Shown here piece after piece: positions 8,581 to 17,397 of a stretch of DNA of 64,000 nt. The notes below the pieces were generated by a model that worked only from the letters and a program-made list of their open reading frames with translations, was not told where the DNA came from and made no database searches. Within the stretch, counting starts at the first letter, position 1. The number at the start of each line of letters is the position of its first letter. Source of the DNA: Psychrobacillus insolitus (GTDB taxonomy: Bacteria > Bacillota > Bacilli > Bacillales_A > Planococcaceae); contig NZ_QKZI01000005.1 of assembly GCF_003254155.1 (NCBI RefSeq), positions 1-64,000 on the forward strand, in the 5' to 3' direction. The position numbers were made by a program, and so were the translations under genes.

Positions 8581-8996
8581 TAATATATACATCTCCTTGA
8601 TTGCTAGTAGTACTATTATTGTATCGGATATTAAAACAATTAACACTGTTTTCATAGAACCGGAATTGGTTAACACGTGTATCTAGACGATAAGTGAATA
8701 CATTGATTAAGACCTTTTACTTATTATTCTCCAATATTCCCCTAAATCCTCTTAATAAAATGAAAAAAAACTGATAAATCGTCATTTTTCTACATAGACA
8801 TTCCCGGCTCGTTTTGGACCAAACTTATGGTTAAAGGATAAACGAGTAAGACAAAAAAGGCCGAGAAAGTGATCATGTCACTTTCTCAGCCTTTTTTTCA
8901 TTTAAGAAAATATAGAAGCAGTAGTAGTATCTAAAGCGAACCTGAAAGAATCGTGTGCACAGGTTAGGAATTTTATATACTTTCTTGTCTTTTAAT
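8581..8996. other. Intergenic region upstream of rsbR, with a repeat element
   Basis: No gene is seen in these ~415 nt. They hold the rsbR upstream region, a copy of the dispersed head motif (CGTTTTGGACCAAACTTATGG near 8814), the long hairpin at 8853-8897, and a motif TATATACTTTCTTGTCTTTT near 8973 that recurs near 13245 and 33250. I could not identify a convincing promoter for rsbR. Confidence 0.6.
8853..8897. repeat. Long hairpin of the GTGAC-core family (copy 1)
   Basis: GAGAAAGTGA and TCACTTTCTC form the inner stem around TCATG; outer AAAAAAGGC/GCCTTTTTT arms extend it and make it terminator-like. It shares the preceding head motif and the GTGA/TCAC core with the hairpins at 32655, 33120 and 53594. 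Confidence 0.75.
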
Positions 8997-9035
8997 AAAA
9001 CACGATGTGTCTGGTAAATTACACATCGTGTTTTT
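8997..9035 (-). terminator. Terminator after mazEF
   Basis: AAACACGATGTGT and ACACATCGTGTTT form a 13-bp perfect stem with T-rich flanks on both strands, 10 nt after the mazF stop. It separates the alr-mazEF unit from rsbR. Confidence 0.88.
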
Positions 9036-9044
9036 ATCTATGTA

Positions 9045-9395
9045 TTAAAATTTAACAATTCCCAAACTAATCGCTAGAGCTCGATCTACTTCTATCATGA
9101 GATCTTCATCTAAATGGGTTATTTTATCTGTTAGTCTAGATTTGTCTATTGTTCTAAGTTGTTCTAACAATATTACAGAATCCCGTTCAAAATCATACTT
9201 ATGTGCGTTTATCTCCACATGAGTAGGCAATTTCGCTTTTTGAATTTGAGCTGTAATAGCTGCTATTATGACTGTCGGACTAAAACGATTACCAATATCA
9301 TTTTGAATCACCAAAACGGGTCTGGTTCCACCCTGTTCAGACCCGATTACTGGTGATAAATCTGCAAAAAAAACGTCACCACGTTTTACAATCAA
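9045..9395 (-). CDS. mazF: MazF/EndoA (NdoA) mRNA endoribonuclease toxin
   Basis: A 116-residue PemK/MazF protein: [20 protein letters not shown] at the N-terminus, RPVLVIQND near 25, and [10 protein letters not shown] near 41. The family cleaves single-stranded RNA at UACAU in B. subtilis. It follows the antitoxin gene by 4 nt. The alr-mazE-mazF-rsbR order is the same as in B. subtilis. Confidence 0.95.
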   Translation of the reverse strand: MIVKRGDVFFADLSPVIGSEQGGTRPVLVIQNDIGNRFSPTVIIAAITAQIQKAKLPTHVEINAHKYDFERDSVILLEQLRTIDKSRLTDKITHLDEDLMIEVDRALAISLGIVKF

Positions 9396-9399
9396 ATTG

Positions 9400-9681
9400 T
9401 CATCCTCCGCTTACGAGTCGCTCTGTTGTATGTTGTGCTTCATACTCGGCATGTAAACATTCCGTACAAATAGATAAGTTTATATGCGACATTTCAACAT
9501 ACCCTTTCATCATTGCTTCTCTTATAAGATTTGTTTGGCCTTTCTTTATATATTCACTTGTCTGGATACTAACGAAACTTTCACTACTAGTTAATGATTG
9601 TTTAACAGTTTTTACTCCTTCATTAACCATTTGCTTTGGAAGCTCTACGATCGCTTCCTTTTTCTTTTTATCAGTTACCAC
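9400..9681 (-). CDS. mazE: MazE-type antitoxin (NdoAI)
   Basis: 93 residues, as in B. subtilis NdoAI, ending with the conserved TTERLVSGG. The N-terminus is expected to be a ribbon-helix-helix DNA-binding domain, although this half is quite divergent here. A longer frame starts at TTG 9699, but GGAGGTG lies inside it and is placed 8 nt before GTG 9681, which I take as the start. It binds and blocks MazF and probably represses its own operon. Confidence 0.88.
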   Translation of the reverse strand: MVTDKKKKEAIVELPKQMVNEGVKTVKQSLTSSESFVSIQTSEYIKKGQTNLIREAMMKGYVEMSHINLSICTECLHAEYEAQHTTERLVSGG

Positions 9682-9813
9682 AGCAAACACCTCCGACAAA
9701 ACATTTCCCTATATGACAATATACTTCATCTTACCATTAGTAGAGGTGAAATAAAAGACAAAATAAGAAATGATCTGACAAATAATGCATAAGGAGCTAT
9801 TCTTGACGAATAA

Positions 9814-10920
9814 TTATTCGCTGTATAATCTTGGTATTCTATTTGAGAACATGCAGCATATTTCATAAGGAATTGTCTCTAACGTTTTCGCCCACTCTTC
9901 TACGGTGATTTCTTCCGCTTCTTGCTTCCCTATCAGAACTACCTTTTCGCCAATAGGAACAGGTTCTTCTAATCGAATCATGCATTGATCCATACAAATT
10001 TTCCCGACAATTGGTACTCTTTTTCCTTTTACCAAAACAGTCTGTTTATGCAACTTCCGCAAAAGTCCATCTGCATATCCAATTGGTAGTGTGGCAATCC
10101 ATTCATCTTCTTCTGCTGTATATACCGCTCCGTACCCAATCGAAGTACCTTTTTTCACTTTTTTCACATGGACCACTTCTGTATGCAAAGAAAGTGCCTT
10201 TTCTAAGGGAAATGGAAGATAGTCACTTAGCCAAGGAGATGGTGCAACTCCGTACATCGAAATACCGAATCTTATTGCATCTAAGTTTTGCTCCGGATAT
10301 TGAAGAGCTGCCGCACTATTCGAAGTGTGCACAATTCGTGGTTTTTCATGGAATAAAGAAAGCATGCACTGAAAGTTTTCGACTTGTTCTTCATAATGCT
10401 TATTAAGCGCTTCATCTGCAGTTGCAAAATGAGTGAATACACCAGTCACTTCTAGCCACTCTTTTGTCTTAATAAATGCAAGGGCATGTTTTAATTCATC
10501 TTCATCCACAAAACCTATTCTTCCCATGCCACTATCAATCTTAATGTGAATTTTTAAGGGCTGATCGAACTGATTAATCGATTGAAGCCACTCTAAAGAA
10601 TATGCCGTTAACGTAATTTTTTGTTCTGATGCTACAGGTACAAAGGAAGCTGGTGATGCACCGATGACAAGAATATCGGCAGAAACACCCGCTTCTCTAA
10701 GACGTATAGCTTCTTCTGGGGTTGCAACGGCAAGTATTGTAACACCTACTTGAAGTGCAGCTTTCGCTACTTCTATATCACCATGTCCATAAGCATTTGC
10801 TTTAACTACAGCTATAAGTTCCGTGTTCACGGGTAGCATTTGTTGCATTTGTTGAATATTAGATTGAATTGCTTGTAAGTTAACTTGCATGAATGTTGGT
10901 CTATATAGCATTTGCGGCAT
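9814..10920 (-). CDS. alr: Alanine racemase
   Basis: A 368-residue fold type III PLP enzyme making D-alanine for the cell wall. The PLP lysine is in VVKANAYGHG (residue about 40) and the catalytic tyrosine in GYGAVY (about residue 268). Domain order is TIM barrel then beta domain. The start ATG follows GAGGGAAG. It feeds ddl and murF, found nearby. Confidence 0.95.
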   Translation of the reverse strand: MPQMLYRPTFMQVNLQAIQSNIQQMQQMLPVNTELIAVVKANAYGHGDIEVAKAALQVGVTILAVATPEEAIRLREAGVSADILVIGASPASFVPVASEQKITLTAYSLEWLQSINQFDQPLKIHIKIDSGMGRIGFVDEDELKHALAFIKTKEWLEVTGVFTHFATADEALNKHYEEQVENFQCMLSLFHEKPRIVHTSNSAAALQYPEQNLDAIRFGISMYGVAPSPWLSDYLPFPLEKALSLHTEVVHVKKVKKGTSIGYGAVYTAEEDEWIATLPIGYADGLLRKLHKQTVLVKGKRVPIVGKICMDQCMIRLEEPVPIGEKVVLIGKQEAEEITVEEWAKTLETIPYEICCMFSNRIPRLYSE

Positions 10921-10988
10921 ACGGCTTCCCTCTTTTATAACTGACTGTATTTATTATCCCCCTATTTAGAAGGACTAGTCAATACAAA

Positions 10989-12041
10989 TCATTTCATTCC
11001 TTCAACAGCCATAGATGCAGCAACTTCAATCATTTCTTCTTTACTTAAAGATGATGTAGCAAGGAAGAAAGACATTCCATCTTGTTCCCATGAAATAGAC
11101 TGCTCCGTTATAGCACCAATTGCAAAGCCTAGATCAATCGGATCACCTGGAGCAAATACTGGGATAGTCGGAGTAATACTTGGCTCACTTAGTTGCTGAA
11201 TGATCGTGAATTCTTTGTCCCCACTATATGTTAGGATTACACGTTTGTCTTCTCCATCTTTCAACACTTTTTCATCAATATTATGGACGTTTTCCCACTT
11301 AATTAACGGGTAATGTGTTTTGAACTCTGCATTGTCAATTTCAGCAGAGGTTTCTATAGAAGCTGCTTTTCCATCTTCTGGTGCTGCTGTTTCTTTTCCA
11401 TCATCAGGCGTAGTTGCTTCTTGTTCAATTTTATATTCGCCTGCTGTATGTGTTTTTCCTAATGATACTTGGTTAAACTTAATATGGATCTGTTCTTCTT
11501 TATTTTCGTTTAAAATAGATACTTCTGTTGGCAATAACGTCTTTTTGTCAATGTGGACTACTTGAGAAGGAAGCATGTTCTTGTGATTGTTGCTTGTTTT
11601 CGTTTCAAATACATATTTGTCTTCCTCTTCTTTAAATGTAGAGGATTTGTCTTTTTTAATATCTTCTGCTAAAGACCCTATTAAATAGGCTTGGCTATTT
11701 TCGGTTGGCCATTTACTTTGAAATTTATATGTTTTGTTTAGTTCTGGTGTAACAACAAAAACCCCATCTGCATTACGTACAATCATTTGCGTGTTGCCTG
11801 CATCGGCATCCGAAACTTTCACTCGGTAAAAATCAGGCTTTGTATGCCATACCTCTACGTCGTAAATTCTTGGTTCTTGGCCAGTGAGAATGGTCATCTC
11901 CGCAGTCAATTCGTACCCCTTCGCATCAACCCATTTATTGCTGAGTTTTTTTAATACATCTTCTTTAGATTGTGCTCCACATGCAGAAAGTACCAGGATC
12001 GTCATTAATAAAAACAAATATTTAGCCACTCGAATTTTCAA
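10989..12041 (-). CDS. Outer-surface lipoprotein, LolA-like fold (YdcC family)
   Basis: 350 residues with a lipoprotein signal peptide (lipobox LSAC near residue 21), so anchored on the outer membrane face. The body resembles B. subtilis YdcC, a sporulation-linked lipoprotein with LolA-like and DUF4367-like parts. A Glu/Ala-rich insertion with two similar segments (PDDGKETAAPEDGKA near residue 213) separates the halves. The start is TTG after GAAAGGATG. It lies between acpS and alr, as in B. subtilis. The biochemical role is not known to me. Confidence 0.82.
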   Translation of the reverse strand: MKIRVAKYLFLLMTILVLSACGAQSKEDVLKKLSNKWVDAKGYELTAEMTILTGQEPRIYDVEVWHTKPDFYRVKVSDADAGNTQMIVRNADGVFVVTPELNKTYKFQSKWPTENSQAYLIGSLAEDIKKDKSSTFKEEEDKYVFETKTSNNHKNMLPSQVVHIDKKTLLPTEVSILNENKEEQIHIKFNQVSLGKTHTAGEYKIEQEATTPDDGKETAAPEDGKAASIETSAEIDNAEFKTHYPLIKWENVHNIDEKVLKDGEDKRVILTYSGDKEFTIIQQLSEPSITPTIPVFAPGDPIDLGFAIGAITEQSISWEQDGMSFFLATSSLSKEEMIEVAASMAVEGMK

Positions 12042-12100
12042 TCAGTCCATCCTTTCTATTTATCACTGCGTTCATTCATTGTATGTAGTTGGACGAACGG

Positions 12101-12454
12101 TTATGATTGCAGAATTACTTGAGCGGCTGCATATTCTTTTGTATGGGTAATGGATATGAAGCCATTTACTTGGTTTCCTTTGAAATAAAGGCTTGGTTTG
12201 CCACTTGGTTCACGTAAAATTTCAATATCTTGAAAACTACAATCCTTTCCTATGCCAGTTCCTCTTGCTTTAGAAAATGCTTCCTTTGCAGCAAATCTTC
12301 CCGCCAAAAACTCTATTTGTCTATGTTCAGAGAAATTTTTCATCTGCTCTCTTTCTTTGCTTGTTAATATTCGTTCTTCAAATTTTATTGTTTTGTTTTT
12401 AATAGAAGAAATCCGATGAAGTTCTGTTATATCTAACCCTATTCCAGTGATCAT
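12101..12454 (-). CDS. acpS: Holo-[acyl-carrier-protein] synthase AcpS
   Basis: 117 residues. GIGLDITEL (Mg-binding Asp near residue 8), FLAGRFAAKEAFSKA (Glu near 58) and the C-terminal SITHTKEYAAAQV are AcpS signatures. It transfers 4'-phosphopantetheine from CoA to acyl carrier protein. It is divergent from the rhomboid gene. Confidence 0.95.
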   Translation of the reverse strand: MITGIGLDITELHRISSIKNKTIKFEERILTSKEREQMKNFSEHRQIEFLAGRFAAKEAFSKARGTGIGKDCSFQDIEILREPSGKPSLYFKGNQVNGFISITHTKEYAAAQVILQS

Positions 12455-12522
12455 AAATGTTTCTCCTTTTCAAACGCCTCTATCAAAGGCTATACTATTA
12501 GTAGGAAATTAGAGGTGACCCT

Positions 12523-13149
12523 ATGTTTACACGAAGAGAAAATTTTAAACAATATATCAATTTTTACCCGATTGTTTCAACGTTATTGGCATTGAATATT
12601 ATCATCTATCTCGTTACAAGTATTCCGGAAATTGGTGATCAGCTATTTAATGTAGGTATTGGGTTCAACTTATTGATAAGCGAGGGGGAATACTGGCGCT
12701 TAGTTACACCAATGTTTCTACACGCAAGTCTTTTACATTTGTTATTTAATATGTTTTCCTTGTTTTTATTCGGACCTGAGCTTGAACAAATTGCAGGAAA
12801 AGCTCGTTTCCTAACTATTTATTTATTAGCTGGACTTGTTGGTAATATCGCTACTTATCTAATGTATGATTGGAACTATATGAGTGTTGGAGCAAGTGGT
12901 GCTATATATGGTATTCTAGGTGCTTTTGGTGCTCTAGTTTATTATACGCGAAATGCCTTGCCTCAGTTGAAACAAATCATTGTCCCAATTATCGTTATTG
13001 GTGTCATTATGACCTTTATCCAATCTAATATAAATGTGACTGCTCATATCGCAGGACTGATTACTGGATTTATCCTTGGATTGATTTATTTCCATCCAAA
13101 ACGAATTGCCGTTTGGAAGAAAAAGAAGAAGAAATTTAAAACAGTATAA
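12523..13149 (+). CDS. Rhomboid family intramembrane serine protease
   Basis: 208 residues with six predicted membrane segments. HASLLHLLFNMFSLFLFG carries the HxxxN-type motif of loop 1/TM2, GASGAIYG the catalytic serine (near residue 127), and HIAGLITG the catalytic histidine (near 176). It is probably the B. subtilis YdcA counterpart by position next to acpS. GAGGTG lies upstream of ATG. The C-terminus is a lysine-rich cytoplasmic tail. Substrates are unknown. Confidence 0.9.
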   Translation: MFTRRENFKQYINFYPIVSTLLALNIIIYLVTSIPEIGDQLFNVGIGFNLLISEGEYWRLVTPMFLHASLLHLLFNMFSLFLFGPELEQIAGKARFLTIYLLAGLVGNIATYLMYDWNYMSVGASGAIYGILGAFGALVYYTRNALPQLKQIIVPIIVIGVIMTFIQSNINVTAHIAGLITGFILGLIYFHPKRIAVWKKKKKKFKTV

Positions 13150-13152
13150 GAA

Positions 13153-13191
13153 AACCGCAAGCGCCCTTTTTCTAAATGGACGTTTGCGGTT
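13153..13191 (+). terminator. Hairpin after the rhomboid gene
   Basis: AACCGCAAGCG and CGTTTGCGGTT pair with one wobble. The right arm leads into the dispersed head motif CGGTTCGCTTTGGACGAAAC. There is no long T run, so terminator function is moderate. Confidence 0.55.
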
Positions 13192-13266
13192 CGCTTTGGA
13201 CGAAACTTATGGTCATAGAATAAACGAGAAAGAAATCGAGGAAATTCTTATACTTTCTTATCTTTC
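13187..13266 (+). repeat. Dispersed repeat head (GCGGTTCGCTTTGGACGAA type)
   Basis: CGGTTCGCTTTGGACGAAAC plus TTATGGTCATAGAATAAACG, followed by GAAATTCTTATACTTTCTTA. Near-identical copies are at 32608-32655 (first part) and 33243-33275 (second part); degenerate copies lie near 8812, 33310, 33520 and 53215. Confidence 0.8.
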
Positions 13267-13268
13267 AA

Positions 13269-13306
13269 AAAAGACATCCAAATAGACCACTAAATGGATG
13301 TCTTTT
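13269..13306 (-). terminator. Terminator after the ydbS-ydbT operon
   Basis: AAAAGACATCCA pairs with TGGATGTCTTTT around a 14-nt loop, 7 nt past the stop of the large PH-domain gene. Confidence 0.75.
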
Positions 13307-13312
13307 AACTTA

Positions 13313-14842
13313 TTAATTTAGGTTTATTGTTTCAAAATTGGGTAGCTGTTCTTTTTCTATTTGAGTATTTTTCGTTCTTGCTGGTTCATACCAACTTAGA
13401 AGTATTTCTGCATCTTCTTTGTCTAGATGCGACACCGTTGTAACCGCTCCACCAATACCTGATTTAATCGTTGTGATAATGGAAGAAACTCCCACTCTTT
13501 TTTGGAAGTAGGTTGTTCTTTCTGTCATCGATTGAATACGTCTCTTTTCTAGCCAAACAGTCGTCTTACTAATAATGCGATATTGAACGATTAAATGTTG
13601 TTGATCAATATAATATCCCATTGTTTTATGCTGCCATACGCCAATTCCAAAACTTATCGGAAATAATAGCAAGGATAGCAGCCCATATGGATAGAAAAAG
13701 TAGATAACCACGCAAGCTACAGGAATCATCCACACGAAATCTAAACGGTAAAAGAACTTTCTCGATCTCTTCGGAACATTTATATAATTTGGATCTAACT
13801 GAAATTCCGGAAAAATCTGTAGAAGTATTTTATTGATCTCTTTCTTTTTGATCAGCGGCAGCAGGCGGATTTTTTCATCTTTCTCAGAAAGAGAACCTCC
13901 AGCACTATCTACAATAACAGTCGCGTAACCCGTTAACTGACGCAGAGGATTTTCTGCGATACGAATTCCTTGAATACGTGATAGAGGAATTGTGATTTTC
14001 TTCTTTTCAAGAAGTCCCCTAGTAATAATGATTTCATTGTCTTCCACTCGAATTGTAAAATCGTAATAATTTATGAACGTTATGACAACAGATACAATCC
14101 ACGCTACTAATAGTACCAAGAAAACAGCTAGCGCGATTAGAAGTACACCGAATTTTATGAAGACTTGAAACTCATCATAAATCGTTTCATACGGTATTAT
14201 TTCTGAAAACTGCGAAATGAAAACGGCAAGACCTGAGAAGAAGACACCAATACCACCTGATGTACTCGCTAAGATAAATAGTTCTTTCTGCGAGATATGA
14301 AAAACTGGTTTTGTTTGTCGCTCCACTATTTCTTCTACTTGAATCGTTTCATCTGAATCTACCGGGAGCTTATTCTTTGCTTGAAGCATTTCTTTTTTTA
14401 TCTGTTCTGCAGCGTCCTTCGTAATAGCGGTTAACTCTGCATCTGCTTCTTTCGTCTGTCCACCGCCTGCAGTCTCTACTTTCACTTTTACAAGCCCAAA
14501 AGGTCTGTGTAATATACCCTCTGTATAGTTTAAGCTTTGAATACGTTCAAATGGGATGTATCGTTTTTTCTTCACAAAGAGCCCGTATTCGATGCGTAAC
14601 TCTTCCTCTTCAAACCAATATCTGAATCGTTTCCATTTAATAATGCCGCTAACTAACAGAAATAGTAAAATGACGCCGTAAATAATATAGGTTATATAGG
14701 AAGACCAACCTTCTGAATCGCCGCCACTACCGAATCCATTGACTGCAACAACAAAAACAAGCGGAACAATCATATCTTTTAATACTTTTATGAAATTTAT
14801 AAGTGCAGAAATAGGATGTAATTTGTACTTTTCTTTAGACAT
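13313..14842 (-). CDS. PH-domain (bPH2/YdbT-like) membrane protein
   Basis: About 509 residues. Three copies of a bPH2-type domain (starting with GLFVKKKRYIPFERIQSLNY near 90, GLLEKKKITIPLSRIQGIRI near 280 and RIISKTTVWLEKRRIQSMTE near 420) alternate with paired hydrophobic segments (about 15-55, 190-260, 370-400). B. subtilis YdbT has this architecture; a contribution to bacteriocin resistance is reported for YdbST, as far as I remember. ATG 14842 overlaps the previous stop by 8 nt. Confidence 0.85.
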   Translation of the reverse strand: MSKEKYKLHPISALINFIKVLKDMIVPLVFVVAVNGFGSGGDSEGWSSYITYIIYGVILLFLLVSGIIKWKRFRYWFEEEELRIEYGLFVKKKRYIPFERIQSLNYTEGILHRPFGLVKVKVETAGGGQTKEADAELTAITKDAAEQIKKEMLQAKNKLPVDSDETIQVEEIVERQTKPVFHISQKELFILASTSGGIGVFFSGLAVFISQFSEIIPYETIYDEFQVFIKFGVLLIALAVFLVLLVAWIVSVVITFINYYDFTIRVEDNEIIITRGLLEKKKITIPLSRIQGIRIAENPLRQLTGYATVIVDSAGGSLSEKDEKIRLLPLIKKKEINKILLQIFPEFQLDPNYINVPKRSRKFFYRLDFVWMIPVACVVIYFFYPYGLLSLLLFPISFGIGVWQHKTMGYYIDQQHLIVQYRIISKTTVWLEKRRIQSMTERTTYFQKRVGVSSIITTIKSGIGGAVTTVSHLDKEDAEILLSWYEPARTKNTQIEKEQLPNFETINLN

Positions 14843-15314
14843 CGTCTTCCGCCACCCTTGCAAGCACAGAAATTCTTCCTCTCAGTTCATCTGCTTCTTC
14901 AGTAATTAATGCGGGTATCGTATGACTTGTGGCAGCAGTAGAAATCGTAATCGAGGACAGATTATATTTCCTCAATATTGGTCCTTGCTCCGTGTCTACA
15001 TGTTGTACACGAACCATTGGCACCAAGGTTCTTTTCACGATAAACAACCCATGCTGTAACTCAATTTCTTGCTCCCTGACTTCATACCTCCAGCGCATCC
15101 ATCTAACTTTTGGAAATAAATAAGTGAGTAAATATCCTGCTATTAAAACTACTGCTCCCGTTACTATGTATAGCCATACGTACTCACCAGTGAAGTAATT
15201 GATTGTCCCTACACCAATACCCACTAGTAATACGATTAGCGATTGTAGGATTCCGTATATATACCAAACTCGGAGTCCTTTTTCTGATATCCGATTAGTT
15301 GGTTCTGCTCTCAT
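14835..15314 (-). CDS. PH-domain (bPH2/YdbS-like) membrane protein
   Basis: 159 residues, the length of B. subtilis YdbS. Two membrane segments (about 20-65) precede a single bPH2 domain (YEVREQEIELQHGLF... LVPMVRVQHVDT). The start at 15314 is set by GAGAGGTG 6 nt upstream; an ATG-type start 24 nt earlier lacks such a site. Cotranscribed and overlapping with the larger partner, so both probably form one membrane complex. Confidence 0.85.
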   Translation of the reverse strand: MRAEPTNRISEKGLRVWYIYGILQSLIVLLVGIGVGTINYFTGEYVWLYIVTGAVVLIAGYLLTYLFPKVRWMRWRYEVREQEIELQHGLFIVKRTLVPMVRVQHVDTEQGPILRKYNLSSITISTAATSHTIPALITEEADELRGRISVLARVAEDDV

Positions 15315-15384
15315 ATTTAACACCTCTCCCCTTGTCATTGTATACGATTTATAAGGTAAAATGTTTCAAAATAAATAATTCAAT

Positions 15385-15429
15385 TCTAGCCGACTAAAAC
15401 TCTTCACCAACGTCATTTGACGAAGAACT
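15385..15429 (+). repeat. Fragment of the long dispersed repeat
   Basis: TAGCCGACTAAAACTCTTCA and CAACGTCATTTGACGAAGAA match the outer end of the repeats at 53538-53581 and (inverted) 35170-35215. Only this end is present here. Confidence 0.75.
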
Positions 15430-15432
15430 AAA

Positions 15433-15474
15433 AAAAGGATGAATATCACATCGAAATGTGATATTCATCCTTTT
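15433..15474 (-). terminator. Terminator after cshA
   Basis: A 19-bp perfect stem (AAAAGGATGAATATCACAT with its complement) around CGAA, flanked by A/T runs so that it can work on both strands. It lies 15 nt after the cshA stop. Confidence 0.92.
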
Positions 15475-15488
15475 GAATTGTTGTAATA

Positions 15489-17063
15489 TTAGCCTTCGCT
15501 ACGAGGTGTACGAGTTCTAGTGCTACGTTGTGTAGAACCATCACGAGGACCACTGCTAGTACGACGTGCTCCGCCACTGCTAGGTGGACGTGAACCGCCG
15601 CCTGAGCGTGATGCTCCGCGATCGCTTCCTCCACGACTTGCTGATGATGAACTACGTCCGCCACCACTGCCGCCAGTGCTACGTTTACCTTTGTAACCAC
15701 CGCCGCCGCCTGAGCGTCCGCCACCACTACCGCCACCACGTGATGGTAATGGGCGTTCTTCAGAAAGAGCGATTGGAGTATCGTTCGGTTCTTTTGTTAA
15801 CGATTTTAAAGCTGCAGCAATAATGTCTACTGCTTCAAATTTCCCAAGCATTTCTGCTGCTAATGGGCGGTAATCGTTTAAATCATTTTTACCCACTAAT
15901 TCAGATAAAGTTTCAATAGCTACACGTTGTAATCCAACTAATGCTTCATCAGAACTTGGTGGAAGAAGTGGAGTCATACGTTTTTTCGTAGTATCTTCTA
16001 CGATGCGTAAGTAACCCATTTCTCTTGGTGTTACGAATGTTGTTGCAATACCACTTTTCCCTGCGCGTCCTGTACGACCGATACGGTGAACATAGCTTTC
16101 AGGATCTTGTGGAATATCGAAGTTATAAACATGCGTTACGCCAGAAATATCTAATCCACGTGCCGCTACATCTGTTGCAACAAGGATATCAATTTTGTTT
16201 GATTTAAATTGTTTTAAAACAGACATACGTTTCGCTTGGCTTAAATCTCCGTGAATTCCTTCTGCTAAGTAACCACGAACACTTAGTGCTTGTGCTAATT
16301 CGTCTACGCGACGTTTTGTACGACCAAAAATAATTGCTAGTTCTGGTTGTTGTACATTTAAAATTCTTGAAAGAACATCAAATTTTTCGCGTTCAGTAGC
16401 TTTTACGTAGAATTGTTCAATGTTTTCTACAGTCATTTCTTTAGACTTGATTTTAACTTCAACTGGAGATTTCATGAATCTTTCTGCAATTTTACGGATA
16501 GGTCCAGGCATTGTAGCTGAGAACAGTAATGTTTGACGTTCAGCTGGAACGCTTTCCAAAATTGTGTTGATGTCTTCAATGAATCCCATGTTAAGCATTT
16601 CATCAGCTTCGTCTAAGATAAGTGTTTGAACTTGATCAAGTTTTAACGTACGACGATTGATGTGGTCAAGAATACGACCTGGTGTACCAACGATTACTTG
16701 AGGTTTATTTTTAAGTGCACGGATTTGACGACTAATTTCTTGTCCTCCGTAAACAGATAAAATACGAACCTTTTTGTCATATCCTAATCTATAAAGCTCT
16801 TCTGAAACTTGAATTGCAAGTTCACGTGTTGGAGCGATAATCAATGCTTGGATATTCGGGTTTTTAATATCAACTTTTTCAATCATTGGAATACCAAAAG
16901 CAGCAGTTTTACCTGTTCCTGTTTGTGCTTGTCCGATAATGTCTTTACCTTCCATAGCATGTCTAATAGTACCTTCTTGAATTGGTGTTGCTTCTTCAAA
17001 TCCCATACGTTGAACGGATGCTAATGTTGAAGCGCTGATATTTAATTCTGAAAAATTTGTCAA
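15489..17063 (-). CDS. cshA: DEAD-box RNA helicase CshA
   Basis: 524 residues. Motifs in order: Q motif GFEEATPIQ (near 20), [11 protein letters not shown] (Walker A), [22 protein letters not shown] (near 150), SAT, then ARGLDISGV and [13 protein letters not shown] in domain 2. A dimerisation/CTD region (about 370-430) precedes a Gly/Arg/Ser-rich RGG-like tail of ~80 residues that should bind RNA. The TTG at 17063 is chosen because AAAGGAG lies 8 nt upstream; a longer frame from TTG 17096 would start before that site. It acts in RNA decay and ribosome assembly. The leader is long and structured. Confidence 0.93.
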   Translation of the reverse strand: MTNFSELNISASTLASVQRMGFEEATPIQEGTIRHAMEGKDIIGQAQTGTGKTAAFGIPMIEKVDIKNPNIQALIIAPTRELAIQVSEELYRLGYDKKVRILSVYGGQEISRQIRALKNKPQVIVGTPGRILDHINRRTLKLDQVQTLILDEADEMLNMGFIEDINTILESVPAERQTLLFSATMPGPIRKIAERFMKSPVEVKIKSKEMTVENIEQFYVKATEREKFDVLSRILNVQQPELAIIFGRTKRRVDELAQALSVRGYLAEGIHGDLSQAKRMSVLKQFKSNKIDILVATDVAARGLDISGVTHVYNFDIPQDPESYVHRIGRTGRAGKSGIATTFVTPREMGYLRIVEDTTKKRMTPLLPPSSDEALVGLQRVAIETLSELVGKNDLNDYRPLAAEMLGKFEAVDIIAAALKSLTKEPNDTPIALSEERPLPSRGGGSGGGRSGGGGGYKGKRSTGGSGGGRSSSSASRGGSDRGASRSGGGSRPPSSGGARRTSSGPRDGSTQRSTRTRTPRSEG

Positions 17064-17278
17064 AATTTTAATCTCCTTTTTCTTCTGTTTTGACAAATGG
17101 TTACATTTTCAGATGAAATTGCGGCAAATTCGAGTATATACGAGGAACGTTTCCGTTACTTAAAATTCTCTGTAGTTTTTGATCAGAGGGGTCTTATATA
17201 AAGGGAAAGCCCGGTCTTTTGCCGAGCGGTTTGTCATTTTAAAACTATATAAACTTACTTTAACAAACCGTTATGTTC

Positions 17279-17311
17279 AAAAAAAAGTACTCTTCCATAA
17301 ACGCTGAAGAG
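17279..17311 (-). terminator. Terminator-like hairpin inside the cshA leader (attenuator candidate)
   Basis: CTCTTC and GAAGAG form a stem around a 10-nt loop; eight T follow after TAC on the minus strand. It lies between the promoter at 17346-17374 and the cshA start, so read-through must be regulated or partial. Confidence 0.6.
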
Positions 17312-17345
17312 TCTTTACACAAAATGTATCCATTGCTCTAAACGT

Positions 17346-17374
17346 AGTATAGCATGTCTTATAATTAGTTGCAA
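17346..17374 (-). promoter_or_regulatory. Sigma-A promoter upstream of cshA
   Basis: TTGCAA, 17 nt, TATACT on the minus strand. It is the only good promoter seen in the leader region. Confidence 0.7.
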
Positions 17375-17397
17375 CGAATTAGAAACTGTTATAATTA

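Larger units (their letters stand above)
17064..17397 (-). promoter_or_regulatory. cshA leader region
   Basis: About 330 nt without a gene. The minus-strand RNA starting near 17338 would have a leader of roughly 275 nt. It contains the terminator-like hairpin at 17279-17311, a second possible stem CGGTTTGT/ACAAACCG (about 17272 to 17229), and GC-rich GCCGAGC/GCCCGG elements near 17210. This suggests post-initiation control of the helicase gene; the mechanism is inference. Confidence 0.6.

Noticed and set aside
15446-15739. 97-codon Val/Ala/His-rich frame on the same strand as cshA
   Set aside because: It is an out-of-frame reading of the Gly/Arg/Ser-rich cshA tail; composition is an artefact.
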